NCBI RefSeq assembly: GCF_034190915.1
Contig: NW_026947486.1
Location: 106,360,812-106,424,811, forward strand
Length of the DNA: 64,000 bases
Direction: 5' to 3'
DNA from: Cavia porcellus
Lineage: Eukaryota > Chordata > Mammalia > Rodentia > Caviidae
Positions 1-11,253 of this stretch are shown here, piece after piece. The first letter of the stretch is position 1. Every line of letters begins with the position of its first letter. The notes under the pieces are model-generated. The model did no database searches and was not told the DNA's origin. It saw only the letters and a program-made list of their open reading frames with translations. The position numbers were made by a program, and so were the translations under genes.

Positions 1-85
1 AAGTGCATAAAGGAATAGGCATTACTTTTTCCAATAAACCTTTATTCACAAAAACTAGCAACAGGTGTCCCTCTCCAATAGAAAC
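1..85 (-). mobile_element. hAT-Charlie-like DNA transposon fragment
   Basis: The phrase CAATAAACCTTTATTCACAA followed by AAACTAGCAACAGGTG resembles the minus strand of the element seen more completely at 61725-61945, which carries TGTAAATAAAGCTTTATTG after a GGCCAAATCCTGCCC block. The fragment runs off the window start. It is old and short, so the assignment is tentative. Confidence 0.35.
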
Positions 86-206
86 AGGTAATACAAATAA
101 AAATAAAATTGAAAGTTTTCTAGTAGATACTTTTTTTTCCTAACTTGTGGAAATGAATGACATCTTATTTAATTTATAGTTTCCTGACTGCAAAAGTGGT
201 GCATTG

Positions 207-311
207 GGGGCTGGGGATTTAGCTCAGTGGCATAAGTACCTGCCTTGCAAGCAGGCGGTCATGAGTTCGATCCCCCCGTACCAATAAACATGAAAAGGAC
301 AAAAAAAAAAA
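207..311 (+). mobile_element. ID-type SINE (tRNA-Ala derived)
   Basis: The head GGGGCTGGGGATTTAGCTCA carries the pol III A box, and GAGTTCGATCC carries the B box. The anticodon-arm equivalent reads CCTTGCAAG, giving anticodon TGC (alanine). The tail is AATAAACATGAAAAGGAC plus A-rich sequence. A near-perfect target-site duplication (GTGGTGCATTG before, ATAGTGCATTG after) shows retroposition by the L1 machinery. Confidence 0.9.
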
Positions 312-339
312 ATAGTGCATTGTGTATGTTTGTACAGTG

Positions 340-377
340 TAAGATAGATAGGTAGATAGAAAGACAGACAGACAGAT
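340..377. repeat. GATA/GACA microsatellite
   Basis: Short runs of GATA-type then GACA-type tetranucleotide units lie just downstream of the ID element. No function is implied. Confidence 0.75.
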
Positions 378-530
378 TCTACCTCGATAGATCTCTAAGG
401 CCTTCAAACTGATTTTTAAATATTTAGTTGTTTTTATAATGTGTTCAGCAGATATTTTTCTAAAGCAGTCTGCTGCTACCACAAAGACAAATCAGGTTAT
501 ATTGACTTTTTGATGTTCACATTACTATTT

Positions 531-1173
531 GTTATGATTTGGCTCTAAAATGTGTCCCCAAGACCATGCGGTAGGGACATGGTTGCCAGTTAATGGACTT
601 TTGGTTGGTGGTTGGATCATGAGGGCTTTAAAATCAGTGGTGAATCAATTCATTGATGGGTCCATAATTTATTGAGAGATGATGGAAACTGAAGAGATGG
701 GACCTACCTGACTGAAGTGAGTCAAGGGAATATAACCTTGGAGACCCAGCTTCTCCTCTCTGGCTTTCTCTTTTTTTGATTTCTGACTTTCATGAGCATG
801 TTTCCTGGACAGTACCGTCCCACCATGTTTCTTCCTCACCATAAGCCTGCAAGCAATGGAACTACCTGACCATGAACTGAAACTTATAAAACCTGAGCCT
901 AAACATTTCCTCCTTTATAAGTACTTGGCGGATGTTTGTGCTAGTGGAGATCAAACTGAGAGCATATGCACTGGACTACATTCCAAAGCTCCTTTTTATT
1001 TTTAATTTTAAGACGGGGTCTCAATAGTTGCCAAAGTTGGCCAGGTTGGTGTCGAACTTGTGACACTCCTGCCTCAGCCTCTCAGAGTTCTGGGATTATT
1101 AGCATGTGCCACCATGTCCAGCTTTTATTTTCTCAGGTATTTTGTCACAGCAATGGAAAGACAACTACCATAC
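531..1173 (+). mobile_element. MaLR-like LTR, interrupted by a SINE
   Basis: It starts GTTATGATTTGGCTCTAAAATG and has the family body (a GGTTGGATCATGAGGGC-like block, GAGATGATGGAAACTGAAG, CCATGAACTGAAACTTATAAA). It ends with TTTTGTCACAGCAATGGAAAG, the usual 3' end of this LTR group. The 3' end is separated from the body by a nested minus-strand B1-ID element at about 925-1130. Related copies occur at 44113, 53095 and 58793. It is a solo LTR with no internal retroviral sequence. Confidence 0.65.
925..1130 (-). mobile_element. B1-dID fusion SINE nested in LTR
   Basis: On the minus strand a B1-like left part (GCTGGACATGGTGGCACATG, ending in a GAGACCCCGTCTTAAAAT-type tail) is followed by a decayed ID-like part (GGAATGTAGTCCAGTGCATA). 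The LTR sequence resumes directly after it, so it inserted after the LTR. Confidence 0.6.
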
Positions 1174-1319
1174 TATTTAATATGACTATTTGACTTAAAG
1201 CATAAGATTAATCAATAGTTTTGTTCTCCTCCTGAACAATGCAAAGAACCAGGTGGCAGGGATGAGTTGGAGGAGGGGTGGTATGCACAAAACCATGCAT
1301 TCATCTCTAGCACGACATG

Positions 1320-1770
1320 AAAGAAAATATCTACGGATATACTCACTAACGTGTGAATATCCAAAACATCATTATAAGTAAAAGAAGCTAGGAACTAAGC
1401 GCTACATACTATAATATTCCAATTGGATGACATTCTGGAAAAATCAAAACTGTAGGTACCAAAAACAAACTACCAGTTGCCAAGAGCTGATGTAGGAGAT
1501 GGGAATTGAATGTACAGAGATGTAAAGGAACTTTTTGAAATGATATATATGTTCTATACGCTGTTTATTGTAGTAATTATACAAATGCACACATTTCAAA
1601 TTTACATTTTTGAGGGGGGTACTGGGAACTGAACTCAGGACCTTTTGCTTGCCACTGTGCTCAGACAGGCACTGTGTTGCTGAGCTATATCTTCAGCCCA
1701 AAATTACCACATTTTTTAAAGAGCAATTCACATTATGTAAATTATACTTCAATAAAAATAATTTAGAAAA
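1320..1770 (+). mobile_element. Old L1 3' end fragment
   Basis: The sequence has the layout of an old mammalian L1 3' UTR: GTTCTATACGCTGTTTATTG, then ATTATACAAATGCACACATTTC, then the terminal GTAAATTATACTTCAATAAAA. It is interrupted at 1612-1699 by an old minus-strand ID-like SINE. No coding sequence remains. Confidence 0.55.
1612..1699 (-). mobile_element. Old ID-like SINE
   Basis: Read on the minus strand it gives GGGCTGAAGATATAGCTCAG (A box) and CCTGAGTTCAGTTCCCAGTA (B box). It is diverged from the young ID copies and lacks their tail, so it is an older subfamily. It splits the L1 3' end. Confidence 0.6.
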
Positions 1771-1880
1771 CCTCAAATACAAATTCATATGAGTACCAAT
1801 TTTGATTTATGAATTCCCAAATGAGACTTTTTTCCTATCTTAAAGCTAAAATAAACCAGCATACCTTTATCATTACTGTG
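1711..1880 (+). repeat. Local duplication, copy 1
   Basis: About 170 bases, from TTTTTTAAAGAGCAATTCAC to CATTACTGTG, recur at 2271-2449 in the same orientation with modest divergence. The unit includes the last ~60 bases of the L1 3' end and ~110 bases of flanking DNA. A MaLR-like LTR lies between the two copies. Confidence 0.85.
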
Positions 1881-2252
1881 TGTCTTGGTTACTTTTTTCT
1901 TGTTGCTGGAACAAAATACCCGACACTCAAAGTTAAAAGAGGAAAGGTTTATTTAGCTCAATGTTTGTTTCAGTCTGTAATCAGCTGGTTCCAAGGCAGG
2001 AGAGCATGGCACATGGGCAATGCTTCAAGACAGCAGGAAACAGCACAAGCAGCAAAAGCAAAAAGAGGAGGAGAACAAGCCTGTTTTATACTGTATGCAG
2101 GCTATTTGCTAAATTGCTTCTTCACCTCCTCTTGCACAAGATGAGGATGTTTACAAAGTAAGGACACACACCAGAATAAAATAGCTGAGCATGAAATGGG
2201 CTCTTTGCTGGGTTACTTAAACTTCTAAACTTCTCAAATTGACACAATATAC
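1881..2252 (-). mobile_element. MaLR-like LTR, antisense
   Basis: It starts TGTCTTGGTTACTTTTTTCTTG and continues with TTGCTGGAACAAAATACCCGAC and GGAAAGGTTTATTTAGCTCA, the usual antisense order of rodent MaLR-type LTRs (TGTTGCTG..ACAAAATACC..GGTTTATTT). It lies exactly between the two duplicated copies at 1711-1880 and 2271-2449. Confidence 0.55.
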
Positions 2253-2270
2253 AGGTGTTTCAAACTCATC

Positions 2271-2449
2271 ACTTTTTTAAAAGAGCAATTCACATTATTA
2301 TGTAAATTACACTTCAATGAATATAATTTAGAAAATCTCAAACATCAAATTCATATGGATACCAATTTTGATTTATGAATTCCAAATGAGACCTTTTTTT
2401 TCCTATCTTAAAGCTAAAAATATACCACTATACATTTCTCCTTACTGTG
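2271..2449 (+). repeat. Local duplication, copy 2
   Basis: Same-orientation copy of 1711-1880, with small insertions (CACATTATTATG versus CACATTATG) and substitutions. Its right edge, TTACTGTG, is followed by the antisense L1. Confidence 0.85.
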
Positions 2450-4075
2450 CCAGTGGGCAACCCCCCCCCCAATCTACCATTTGAAGAATATGTATTCCCC
2501 AGAGGATCCCAACTGCGTTTGAAATTTTTCTTTCGTTTTTATTACATGTTTGCAGTATATAGTAAATACATTTTTGTGAGTACTCCATGCATGTACATGA
2601 CACATCTTAGTTCTATTTTTGTCCCCTTCCTTTCCCCCCAACCCAACATCTCTTGGTGGTGTCCCATTTGGAAAAAGATCTATTTTCTATCTGTTTTATA
2701 TTGTCAATCTTTTATTTTGCTCTTTAATTTATTTACACTTTGCATTTGTCCTATAAGACGAACCATGTGATATTTAAACTTATATGTCTGATATATTTCA
2801 CTTAAAATTATGGTCTTAAGTTGCATTCACTCTCCTACAAATGATTCAAATTCATTCTTTGTAGGAGAGTAGTATTCCACAGTGTGTAAATACCATGTTT
2901 TCTTTATTCATTCATTTTCTCATGGATATATAGGCTGTTTCCAAGATTTGGCTATAATGAATTGTGTTACTATAAATGTGAGTGTACATGTATCCCAATA
3001 ATTGTGCTGCTTTTAGCTCTTTTAGGAAGATGCCTAAGGGGAAGATCTGGACCAAATGGAAGTCAGAGTTTTAGTGTTTTGAGTGTTTTAGTGTTTTGAG
3101 AAATCTTCATGCTGATTTCCATTGTGTCTGTGCTAGTATACATTCTCACTAATAATGTGGAAGGATTTCTTTTTCCTTGCAGCCTAGCTATCCAGCACTT
3201 GTTTTTATTTGATTTTTAATGATAGCCATTCTTTCTAGACTAACATGGAATCTCATATTGTTTTAATTTGTATTTCTAATGGCCAGAGTTGTTAAATAAT
3301 TTTCATGTATTTAATTTGTCATTTGTATTTCTTTTGAGAAGCATCTAATCATTTCAGTTCCCCATTTCATGCTCAGCTATTTTAAAAATTCTGGTGTGTG
3401 TAAGTATTTTGATTTTCTTTATATATTCTAGATATTAATACTCTGTCCAAGCTATAACAGGCAAAATTTTTTCCCATTCTGTAGATTGTCTATGCACTCT
3501 TTTGTATATTTTCTTTGCTGAGCAGAAATTTTAATTTGATAAAGTCCCATTTGTTGATACTTGATGTTATTCTTGTACAACTGGTCTTGTGTTTAAAAAG
3601 TATTTGCCTTTCCCTATGACTTCAAGACTTTAATATACTTTATTTTCCAGAAGGTTGTTTCATTTTGATATTTAGATCTTTAAACGGTTTTGATTCTAGT
3701 TTAATATTTGGTGAGAGATATGAGTCTAGCTTCAATTTTCTTCATGTGGGTAGCCAGATTTCCTAGCACTGTTTGCTAAAGAGGCCACCTTTCTTCTAGC
3801 ATATGTTTTTGGTCACCCTGTCAAAAATTAGGTGACTGAATATTTCTGTAGCTTTTCTTTGCCTCCATTCAGTTCCTGTGGTCCACATGTCTGTTTCTGT
3901 GCCAGTGCCATACTGTTTACTTTTTTTTTTTTACCAGTGTAGCTTTATAATATAATTAAAGTCTGGAATTGTGATGCCTTGTGCATTGCTTTTGCTACCC
4001 AGGTTTGCTTTTGCTATTCTGGGTCTCTTCTGGTTCCATATGAATTTTAGTATTGTTTTCTAAACATAATTTAAT
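2450..4075 (-). mobile_element. L1 LINE, 3' UTR and ORF2 C-terminal part
   Basis: Antisense L1. The 3' UTR-like part is at 2480-2800. The ORF2 carboxy-terminal region follows, with the family landmarks GATTGTCTATGCACTCTTTTG, TTGATAAAGTCCCATTTGTTG and GGTTCCATATGAATTTTAG in antisense. No open frame of useful length remains. The L1 stops near 4075, is replaced by unrelated sequence, and resumes at about 5200 with the reverse transcriptase region. Confidence 0.85.
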
Positions 4076-4186
4076 CATTGAAAGAGGAATATCTGTAGCC
4101 TATTATAATTTAGGCACACTCAGTAAACATGTTCTGCAAATAAATACAGCATTCATGAAAAGACAAAGGTCTTCAAAACACTTATT

Positions 4187-4275
4187 TTATGGACCAAGGA
4201 TTTAGCTCAGTGGCATAAGCGCATGCCTGGCAAGCTCAAGGTTGAGTTTGACTCCTAGTACACATCCTCTCCAAA
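4187..4275 (+). mobile_element. ID-type SINE
   Basis: GGATTTAGCTCAGTGGCATAAGCG gives the A box, and a decayed B box GAGTTTGACTCC follows. Perfect 12-base target-site duplications, AAAACACTTATT at 4175-4186 and 4276-4287, bracket the copy. Confidence 0.88.
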
Positions 4276-4479
4276 AAAACACTTATTATTTGTATAATGT
4301 TTGATACTGGTGGAAAATAACCTACTTAAAATTTTTTGGATTTTTTTGAGGCTAAAAGTCAACCTTATATGAGTTCCATTCCTGTGACTAGGTCATTAAA
4401 TAAATTCATTGCTAAATGAGGAATTGTACATAAGATGTCTATTACAATATTCAGAACACAGAAATGTCAAAGAAAATTT

Positions 4480-5150
4480 TAACTTGATGACTTTTATTTT
4501 ATTTCCATAACTCTTATATGTAGTACTGTAATGTGTAACAGATCATAAAACTACAGTATTGTTCTATACAATATAATCAGCAAAGATTACAGTACTGCAT
4601 AAACATGTACTGTACCAAAAAAGACTTTGAGGCTCTATAAACAAGACATACAAAACTGTACCAAAAAATCAAGATAGCAATCATTGAATCTTTCAAGGTT
4701 CTTGCCCGTGTTATTACTGGTATTCTGATCAGGAGATGTAGGAGGCCTTGGTAAAAGAGGTGATGAAGTGGAAATCAAAGAATTAGTAGTGGAGGCCCTG
4801 GGTAGAGCTTTCAAGAAAAATGCCACCACTGTGGCCTGTTTTGTCATTTTCTTTTTTGCTTTATAACCTTTATGATAGCATCATAAAAGTTCACTGGTTT
4901 CTCTTTATACTTTTGGGAGCCATTCAACATTTGGATCCATAGCCTCTGGTTCTAACATGCCTGCGTTGACTTTTTAGAACACATTTTAGGTAGTATTCTC
5001 CCCAAGAAATCTGTTTTGTTTTCACACATAGAATCAAATGCAAAAGTAAAAGAAGCCATCACAAGGCTGTACGCCTGTGCATATCCCTGCATTGTAAGTC
5101 TGAGTACAGCTCATAAGTCTGACCACTGGATCATCATTGTGTCAGTTGTT
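4480..5150 (-). mobile_element. Possible pogo/Tigger-like transposon 3' fragment
   Basis: A degenerate minus-strand coding trace begins near 5090 and continues into an open frame at 4847-4635. The frame begins MTKQATVVAFFLKALPRAS. A Q-x-x-hydrophobic-x-x-F-F motif at the end of a transposase-like reading is typical of PCNA-interacting boxes found near the C-terminus of Tigger-type transposases. The AT-rich stretch at 4480-4630 would be the 3' noncoding part. It interrupts the L1. A decayed processed pseudogene is the main alternative. Confidence 0.35.
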
Positions 5151-5202
5151 AACTTTGAATGCTATTTAAAAAGGTAGAAAATAATAAAAAGGGAGGCTTG
5201 TT

Positions 5203-5500
5203 AAACCAGGAATTGGTAATAGTAGATATTTTGGTGTTATTCCTGATTTTAGCCAAAAAAACTTTCTGCTTTTCCCTGTTTAATATGATGTTGGCTGTTG
5301 GGGTTTAATAAATGACTTTCATCAGATTGATACAAGATCCTTCTGTACCTTCTAAACCATATTTTAAACCAGGAATATCTGTTAAATACAAGTGGTGATA
5401 GTGGACCATCTTTGAGTTGTTCCTGAATTTAGCCAGAAAACTTTCAGCTGTTTCCTGTTGAATATGTTTATTTTCTTCAAGGTTTTCATCATGAATGGAT
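5203..5500. repeat. Internal imperfect duplication within L1
   Basis: TTAAACCAGGAATTGG at 5203 and TTAAACCAGGAATATC at 5365 start two related blocks. Each then has a TTCCTGA(A/T)TTTAGCC-type segment, an AACTTTC segment and a TTTCCTGTT-type segment. The L1 reverse transcriptase stretch is therefore represented twice in direct orientation, about 160 bases apart. Confidence 0.5.
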
Positions 5501-7911
5501 GATGGATTGTGTCAAAACATTTTTATATCTATTGAGATGATCATATCATTTTTGTCTTTGCTTTTTGTTTATGTGGTGTATTAAATTTATTGATTTCTGG
5601 ATGTTGAACCATCCTTGTATCCCTGGAAGGAATCCTGCTTGGTCTGATGTATGATCTTTTTAAAGATTTGTTGTATTTTATCTGCCAGTATCTTGCTGAA
5701 GATCTTTGCATCTATGTTCATTAAAGAAATGGGCCTGTATTGTTTTAAGTTGGATCTTTATCTGATTTTGGAATCAGAGTAATGCTACCTTTAGCTTCAA
5801 TGAATGGCTTTGAAAGACCTCCCTCACTTTCAATTTCATTGAAGATTTTGAGGTGTATTGGTATTACATTTTTCTGAAGGTCTTGTAAAATTCAGCTGTG
5901 AATCCATTACATCCTGAGCTTTCTTGATTGGTAAGTTTTTTATTATTTCCTTAATTTCATGGTCCGCTAATGGGTTGTTCAGATTTTTATGTCTTCTTTG
6001 TTCAGTTTGATAATCATGTGTCTGGTAACCTGTCCTTTTCCTCAGTATTGTCTACATTTTTGGAGTATGATTCTCATTGTAATTACTAAGTGATCATCTG
6101 AATTTCAGTGATGTACACTGTGATTTCAGATTTTTCATTTCTAATGGTCCTAGTGTGGGTTTTTTTTTTTCTTTCTTTGTTTAGGTAAGTTTGGCTAAGA
6201 ATTTGTCTATTTTGCTTATTTTTTCAAAGAACCAGGGCTTGGATTTACTAATTCTTTGTTTTTGTTTTGTTTTAGTTTCAAGTTCATTAATTTTTACTCT
6301 GATCTTTATTATTCCTCTCCTTGTACTGTGTTTGGATTTGAACTAGTTTCTTCAGGTGCATCATAAGTTATTTAGTTGAACTTGCTCTATTTTTCAAATG
6401 TGAGCATTCACAGTTATAAATGTCCCTCTTATGAATGCTTTCATTGTGACCCATAGGTCCTGGTATATTGTACTGGCATTATCACTTCATTCAAGGAATT
6501 AATTTCTTTCTTGATTTCTTCTGTGAGTCATTACCATGTTCACCAGTGTGTTATTTAATGTCTGGCTTATTTGTAAACTTTCTGTGATTTATTTTATGAT
6601 TAATTTCTAGTTTAAATGAACTATGATTTTATAGTATACATGAAATTATTTTGATTCTTTTCTATTTATTTTAGCAGTCTTTATGGACAAGTATCTGGTC
6701 TGTTTTAGACAAAGTTTCATGTGCTGCTGAATTGTAGTGTAGAGCTCTCTACAGGTGGATTTAAGTCTATTTGTTCAAAATCATGTTTCTGCTCTGATAT
6801 CTCCTGATTAATTCTTTATTTAGTTGACCAGTCTATTTACAAAAGCAGAGAATTTGGAGTGCTCATTATAATTTTTGGTGCTTGATACTTTGTTTTTGGT
6901 ACTGTTTGTTTTAAGAAATTAGTTGCCCCATAATTGGTGCATATATATTTATAATATATTTATAATTTCTATCTCTTCCTGTTGAATCATTCCTTTAACT
7001 AATACGTAGTAACCTCCTTTACCTCTTCTGAAATCTTTTGGTATGAAATTTACATTATCTAAGAATAAAATTGCTACCCATGCTTGCTCTCAGGGCCCTG
7101 GTACATAGAATTTTATTTTGCAACCTTTGATTCTTTGGTTGATAAATTCCTTTTTGGATTAGATGAGTTTCTTGAGGGGAACAAACGCTTAGGTCATGTT
7201 TTTTGACCCAGTCGTCTTTTACTTGGGTATCTGTGGCCACTTGCATTGAAATGTATTGCTCAAGAGTGGCGGCTTATTCCTGCCATCCTGTTCTCTTTCT
7301 GATGTTGACGTCTTTATTTTTTTTTTCTTTTTTGTTTATTCACCTTGCTTGCTGTATTTGTTTCATTTGACTTTTTTGTCTCTATTGTCTCTGTCTAGAT
7401 TATTCTTGTGTAGTTTTTGGAGTAATGTTTTGATGTTCATGTATTTCTTAAGATGATCTTTTCATGGAACACTCTAAGTTTTGCATGAATTTTGAAAGAA
7501 AAATTTGCTGTGTAGGATGGAAGTTGTTTTCTTTTAGGGTTTAAAACATTTCACTCCAAGTTTTCTTGGCCTTTACAATTTGTATTGAGAAGTCTAGCGC
7601 AAACCTCACGAGGTCACTTTATCAGTGATTTATTTTTCTCTGACAGCTTTTTAAATTCTGCGGTTTTGTTTGTCATCAGGGATTTTGCCTGTAATGTATT
7701 GTAGGGAGCTTACTTTTCACCATAGTTATTTGTTTTTCTAAAAGCCTCACTTCCCCATTTGTTGAGTACTTTCCTAATACTTGAAAAGTTTTCTGATGAT
7801 TTTTGTAAATATATTTTTATTCTATATGTGCTGTCTTCTAATTTCTAACTACAAGTAACCTTTGGTTAGCCTTCTTAACATTATCTTGCAGCTGTTAGAT
7901 GATTTTTTTTC

Positions 7912-7951
<40 letters not shown>

Positions 7952-8020
7952 TACCAGGGATCAAACTCATGACCTCACACTTGCCAGGCAGGTGCTTACG
8001 ATGCTGAGCTAAATCCCCAG
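7912..8020 (-). mobile_element. ID-type SINE, long poly(T) side
   Basis: Minus-strand ID: CTGGGGATTTAGCTCAGCAT with B box reading GAGTTTGATCCCTGGTAC. The tail is a ~40-base homopolymer, seen here as T. TTAGATGATTT before and TTTAGATGAATTT after are the probable target duplication. Confidence 0.88.
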
Positions 8021-8751
8021 ATTTTTTAGATGAATTTTTCTTGTTCTATTATCATTTTAAGGTTTCTTTGAATCATTTCAATCATTTATTATGCATTTCC
8101 ATTTTGTCCTTGATTTCTGAAACCCCATCTTCACATTACTTATTTATTTTGACAATATTTATCTCTGCTGTTTATGAATTCTATAAAATTCTTTCTCTCC
8201 AGTAATTCCATTTGGCACCTTTTTGTGGAATGTGTGTTTGGTAAATTTCTAGTAGACACTTTCAAAGCAAGTGAAAATTAACATGAAATTAGTTTTAATA
8301 GTGTATTTTATTTAACATAGTATATCCAAAACAGCATCATCTAATATGTAATTCATTGCGAAAATTATCAGTGATAGTTTTCATTCTTTTGTTTATCATT
8401 AAAACCAATATGTATTTTTATACTTACAACAAATCTCAGTTCAGAGTACCCCCTTTCAAGTGCTTGAGTGACATGTGACCCATGGCAACCATATTGGGCA
8501 GTGCACATGTCAATATCGGACTAGTTTATCTAAATAATTCTTTTGACTTCTGATAAACCATTAATTTAAATTTCACAGAAAAGTGAATATTACTTCTGGC
8601 TGTCATAACTTTAGAAGGGTTTAAAATAATTTATATTATACCAACAATACAGGAAATAAAATAGCTCAGACTCTCACACTCTGATTTCTGTTCTAAATGG
8701 TATTCAGGACCTTTTAACCACAGTACCTTTTAATTTTTTTTGGCTGTTCTT

Positions 8752-8860
8752 TTTTTTGTTTGTTTGTTGTCTTTTTCATTTTTATCGGTACCAAGGATCG
8801 AACTCACGACTGCCTGCTTGCAAGGCAGGTGCTTATGCCGCTGAGCTAAATCCCCAGCCA
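8752..8860 (-). mobile_element. ID-type SINE, young copy
   Basis: Minus-strand copy with intact A box and B box. On its own strand it ends CGATAAAAATGAAAAAGAC. A perfect 14-base target-site duplication, TTTTGGCTGTTCTT at 8738-8751 and 8861-8874, indicates recent insertion. Confidence 0.93.
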
Positions 8861-8874
8861 TTTTGGCTGTTCTT

Positions 8875-9865
8875 GATCTCACCTCTTGATCTCACCCAAA
8901 TCTAGATAAAGAGCTTCCTGAACCCACTATCAAAAATTCATTCAAGTAAAAATAATGCCTTCTAGAACAGCCTTAAAGACGAAAACATGAGCTTGGAAGT
9001 AAAAGGATTTGTGGTCAGCTAGCTGTGCCATTTGCTGACTCTATAATATTAAGAAAATAACTGACCCATTCTTGGCATCTGCTTCTTTATCTGTCAAAAA
9101 CTCCTTAATAATAGTTCTCCACAAAGCTGAACAATATGAAGCACCCTATTGAAAAGTGACACATGGTTACAGAATATTATACACATGTGAGGTTAACCTC
9201 ACTGGAATTCAAACCTGACTGAAACTGCAGTTAGTGGGCAAGGAGGTGTTTTAAGGAGACGGGTTTTATGAAATATTAAGCCACTACTTCTAGTTTAGTA
9301 GGGGAAATTGAAGCTGCGTGGAGCTAAGGGCAAAAAGAAATGGATAGCGACCATGGCACAGGTGGAGAGTGATACTTTCGATGTGGTCACAACAAAAGAG
9401 CAGCTCAGCTGCAGGATAGGCTTCAATCCCCTTTTGAGCACCTAGTGAAAGGGTAAGCCTTTTCTAGAAGCCCTAGGAAGCTAGTGTCATATCCAGACAC
9501 ATGCAACCAGTCCTGTGCAGGTACTATGCTGGTACTGAGCCCCTTCACTGTGGCGGAGTGCTCATGTCAACGTGAGGTCTTACCTAACTTCCTGACACTA
9601 AGAGAATGCTGGGCTAGTTCTATAGCCCTTGCTTGCTCCAGGTCATTGGCATTCTCCTGTCTCTGTGACACCAGCTGCAATTCTTGAGAGCCGTTTCCTA
9701 GATCCAGTGCATTTGCAAGTTGGAAGGGCCCTTTTAGATCATGCATTGGTGATGGGTACCTGTGGAATACTGGTCTACTGGGTGTTACTAGCATGAAAAT
9801 GTTTGTTTCATAGCCATGCACTTGGGAGAAACATTGAGTTAATATTATTTAACATGCGCTGCTCC
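8875..9865. other. No feature recognised
   Basis: Mixed unique sequence. Short open frames on both strands at 9484-9821 overlap each other, lack known motifs and start without promoter-like context. I see no repeat family here. Confidence 0.5.
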
Positions 9866-9869
9866 ACTT

Positions 9870-10480
9870 AGAATGTGTTTCCAAAAGTTCAAGTGTTAGA
9901 AATTTGACCCCAGTGTGACAGGGTTGGGAGGTGGGTCATAATGGGAGAAGTTTGGGTTATAGGATCACTGCCCTCATGAATGGACTTATGCTGTTATCAT
10001 GGGAATGGGCTCCTTATGAAAGGATGAGGGTCCTTCCTCTTCTTCCCTCCTTCTCTGTCTCTCCCCTTTTCTTTCCATCTCACTCTCCCTCTCTCACAAT
10101 TCTGCCTTCTGCCATGGTCTGATCCAGCAAGAAGGACCTTACTAGAAGCAAGCAACCTCAGGTCTCAGAACTTCACTTTGGAGCAAGAGTTACACCATCA
10201 ACTTCCTTAATTCTGAGGCTTTTGGACTTGGACTAAGCCATGGTGTCCGCATCACTGGTGTATATTTTCATATTGTTGATACCTGGTAGATCAGTACTCC
10301 ATGGGCACCAGTCACTCCTGGATGATCTACAAAAGCCATTCCAACTAGCAAGTGCACTGAATCCAGCCTACCACGAAATATTCAAGTCTCTGGAATTGTG
10401 AGCTAATAAATTCTTTTCATTATAAATTACCAGTCCCTGGTATTCTGTTATAGCATGCAAAGCAAAGTACGACAATGGCA
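9870..10480 (+). mobile_element. MaLR/ERVL-like LTR
   Basis: It begins with an AATGTGTTTCCAAAAGTTCAAG-type start and AATTTGACCCCAGTGTGACA. Further on come ATGGGCTCCTTATGAAAGG and ATTCTGCCTTCTGCCATGG. The end reads GTGAGCTAATAAATTCTTTTC, then CCAGTCCCTGGTATTCTGTTATAGCA. This order matches the MaLR LTR plan, including the polyadenylation signal region. It is a solo LTR. Confidence 0.65.
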
Positions 10481-10484
10481 TAAA

Positions 10485-11078
10485 GAGTAGAGTGATTCTC
10501 AAACTAATACAACCATGAAACTATTTCACTATTTTTTTTTTGCTTCCCTCTGCATAGAATATATATTTCCTGTAAGTTAATTATACAACTATAAGTTTAG
10601 GGCCCAAAGAAAGAAAGGAAGTGGCCAAATCATTTATCTATTCAGTGGCAGAACTAGGATTAGAACTTGACTTCCCTGACCCTTGAACTGATGCTTCTTC
10701 AGGTACGCCATGCAGACTCCTCAGCTCCCTTCAATCCAAAGACATCTGAATGTGAAGTAAACAACAGGGAATATTCTTGATCAAAGAGTAGAAAACTGTC
10801 ACAGGATACTTTCCTAGGTTTTATCTTCTCTAAACAAAACTGTGGTCATTCATGCTATCACTGGCTCATTATTGAAGCTCTGATATACTCATAAGACTTG
10901 AAATTATTAAAGTGTTATGGACGTGATACTTGTCAATCAGCACAATCAAAGCAAACCACTTTTGGATAAGGTTTTCCCTCAAATCATTTTTAAGTTTTTG
11001 ATTAAAGCAATAGGTGTTTTTTAGAGGTACAAATCTCTACAGCTATGGTGAGGACATGAGGGTGGCAGTTTTGATCTT
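10485..11078. other. No confident feature
   Basis: Unique sequence. The part at 10600-10700 (AGTGGCAGAACTAGGATTAGAACTTGACTT) looks like a decayed minus-strand MIR core, but it is too short to call firmly. Confidence 0.45.
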
Positions 11079-11080
11079 GT

Positions 11081-11253
11081 TAGTGGTCTCTGGATCAGCA
11101 GTATTAACATTGCCTGGAGCTTAGGAGACATGCAAAATCTCGAGCCTCCTCCCAGCTACTGGATCAGGAGTTTTGCGGTGGGCTCCAGCAGACTGCTCTT
11201 TACCAAGCCTTCTAGGTGACTATGAATACATGCTTACATTGCAAAACCACTGT
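11081..11253 (+). mobile_element. MER5A-like hAT-Charlie element
   Basis: The ends TAGTGGTCTCTGG and GCAAAACCACTG form imperfect terminal inverted repeats of the CAGTGGTT type. The body follows the MER5A order: ATCAGCAGTATTAACATTGC, GAGCTTAGGAGACATGCAAA, CTACTGGATCAGGAG, TTCTAGGTGACTATG. It is a nonautonomous, long-inactive DNA transposon. Confidence 0.75.

Larger units (their letters stand above)
5200..8245 (-). mobile_element. L1 LINE, upstream part (antisense)
   Basis: Antisense L1 in conserved order. The reverse transcriptase region is at 5200-5900 (TATTGAGATGATCATATCAT, ATCCTTGTATCCCTGGAAGG, GAAATGGGCCTGTATTG). The ORF2 upstream region is at 5950-6900 (TTTTTTCAAAGAACCAGGGC, CTTCAGGTGCATCATAAG, TGACCCATAGGTCCTGGT). 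Less conserved upstream sequence runs to about 8245. The frames are broken throughout. An ID element is nested at 7912-8020. Confidence 0.8.

Noticed and set aside
207..311. Functional tRNA-Ala gene
   Set aside because: The pol III boxes and TGC anticodon arm are present, but the acceptor stem does not pair, an A-rich tail and target duplications follow, and near-identical copies recur. These are SINEs.
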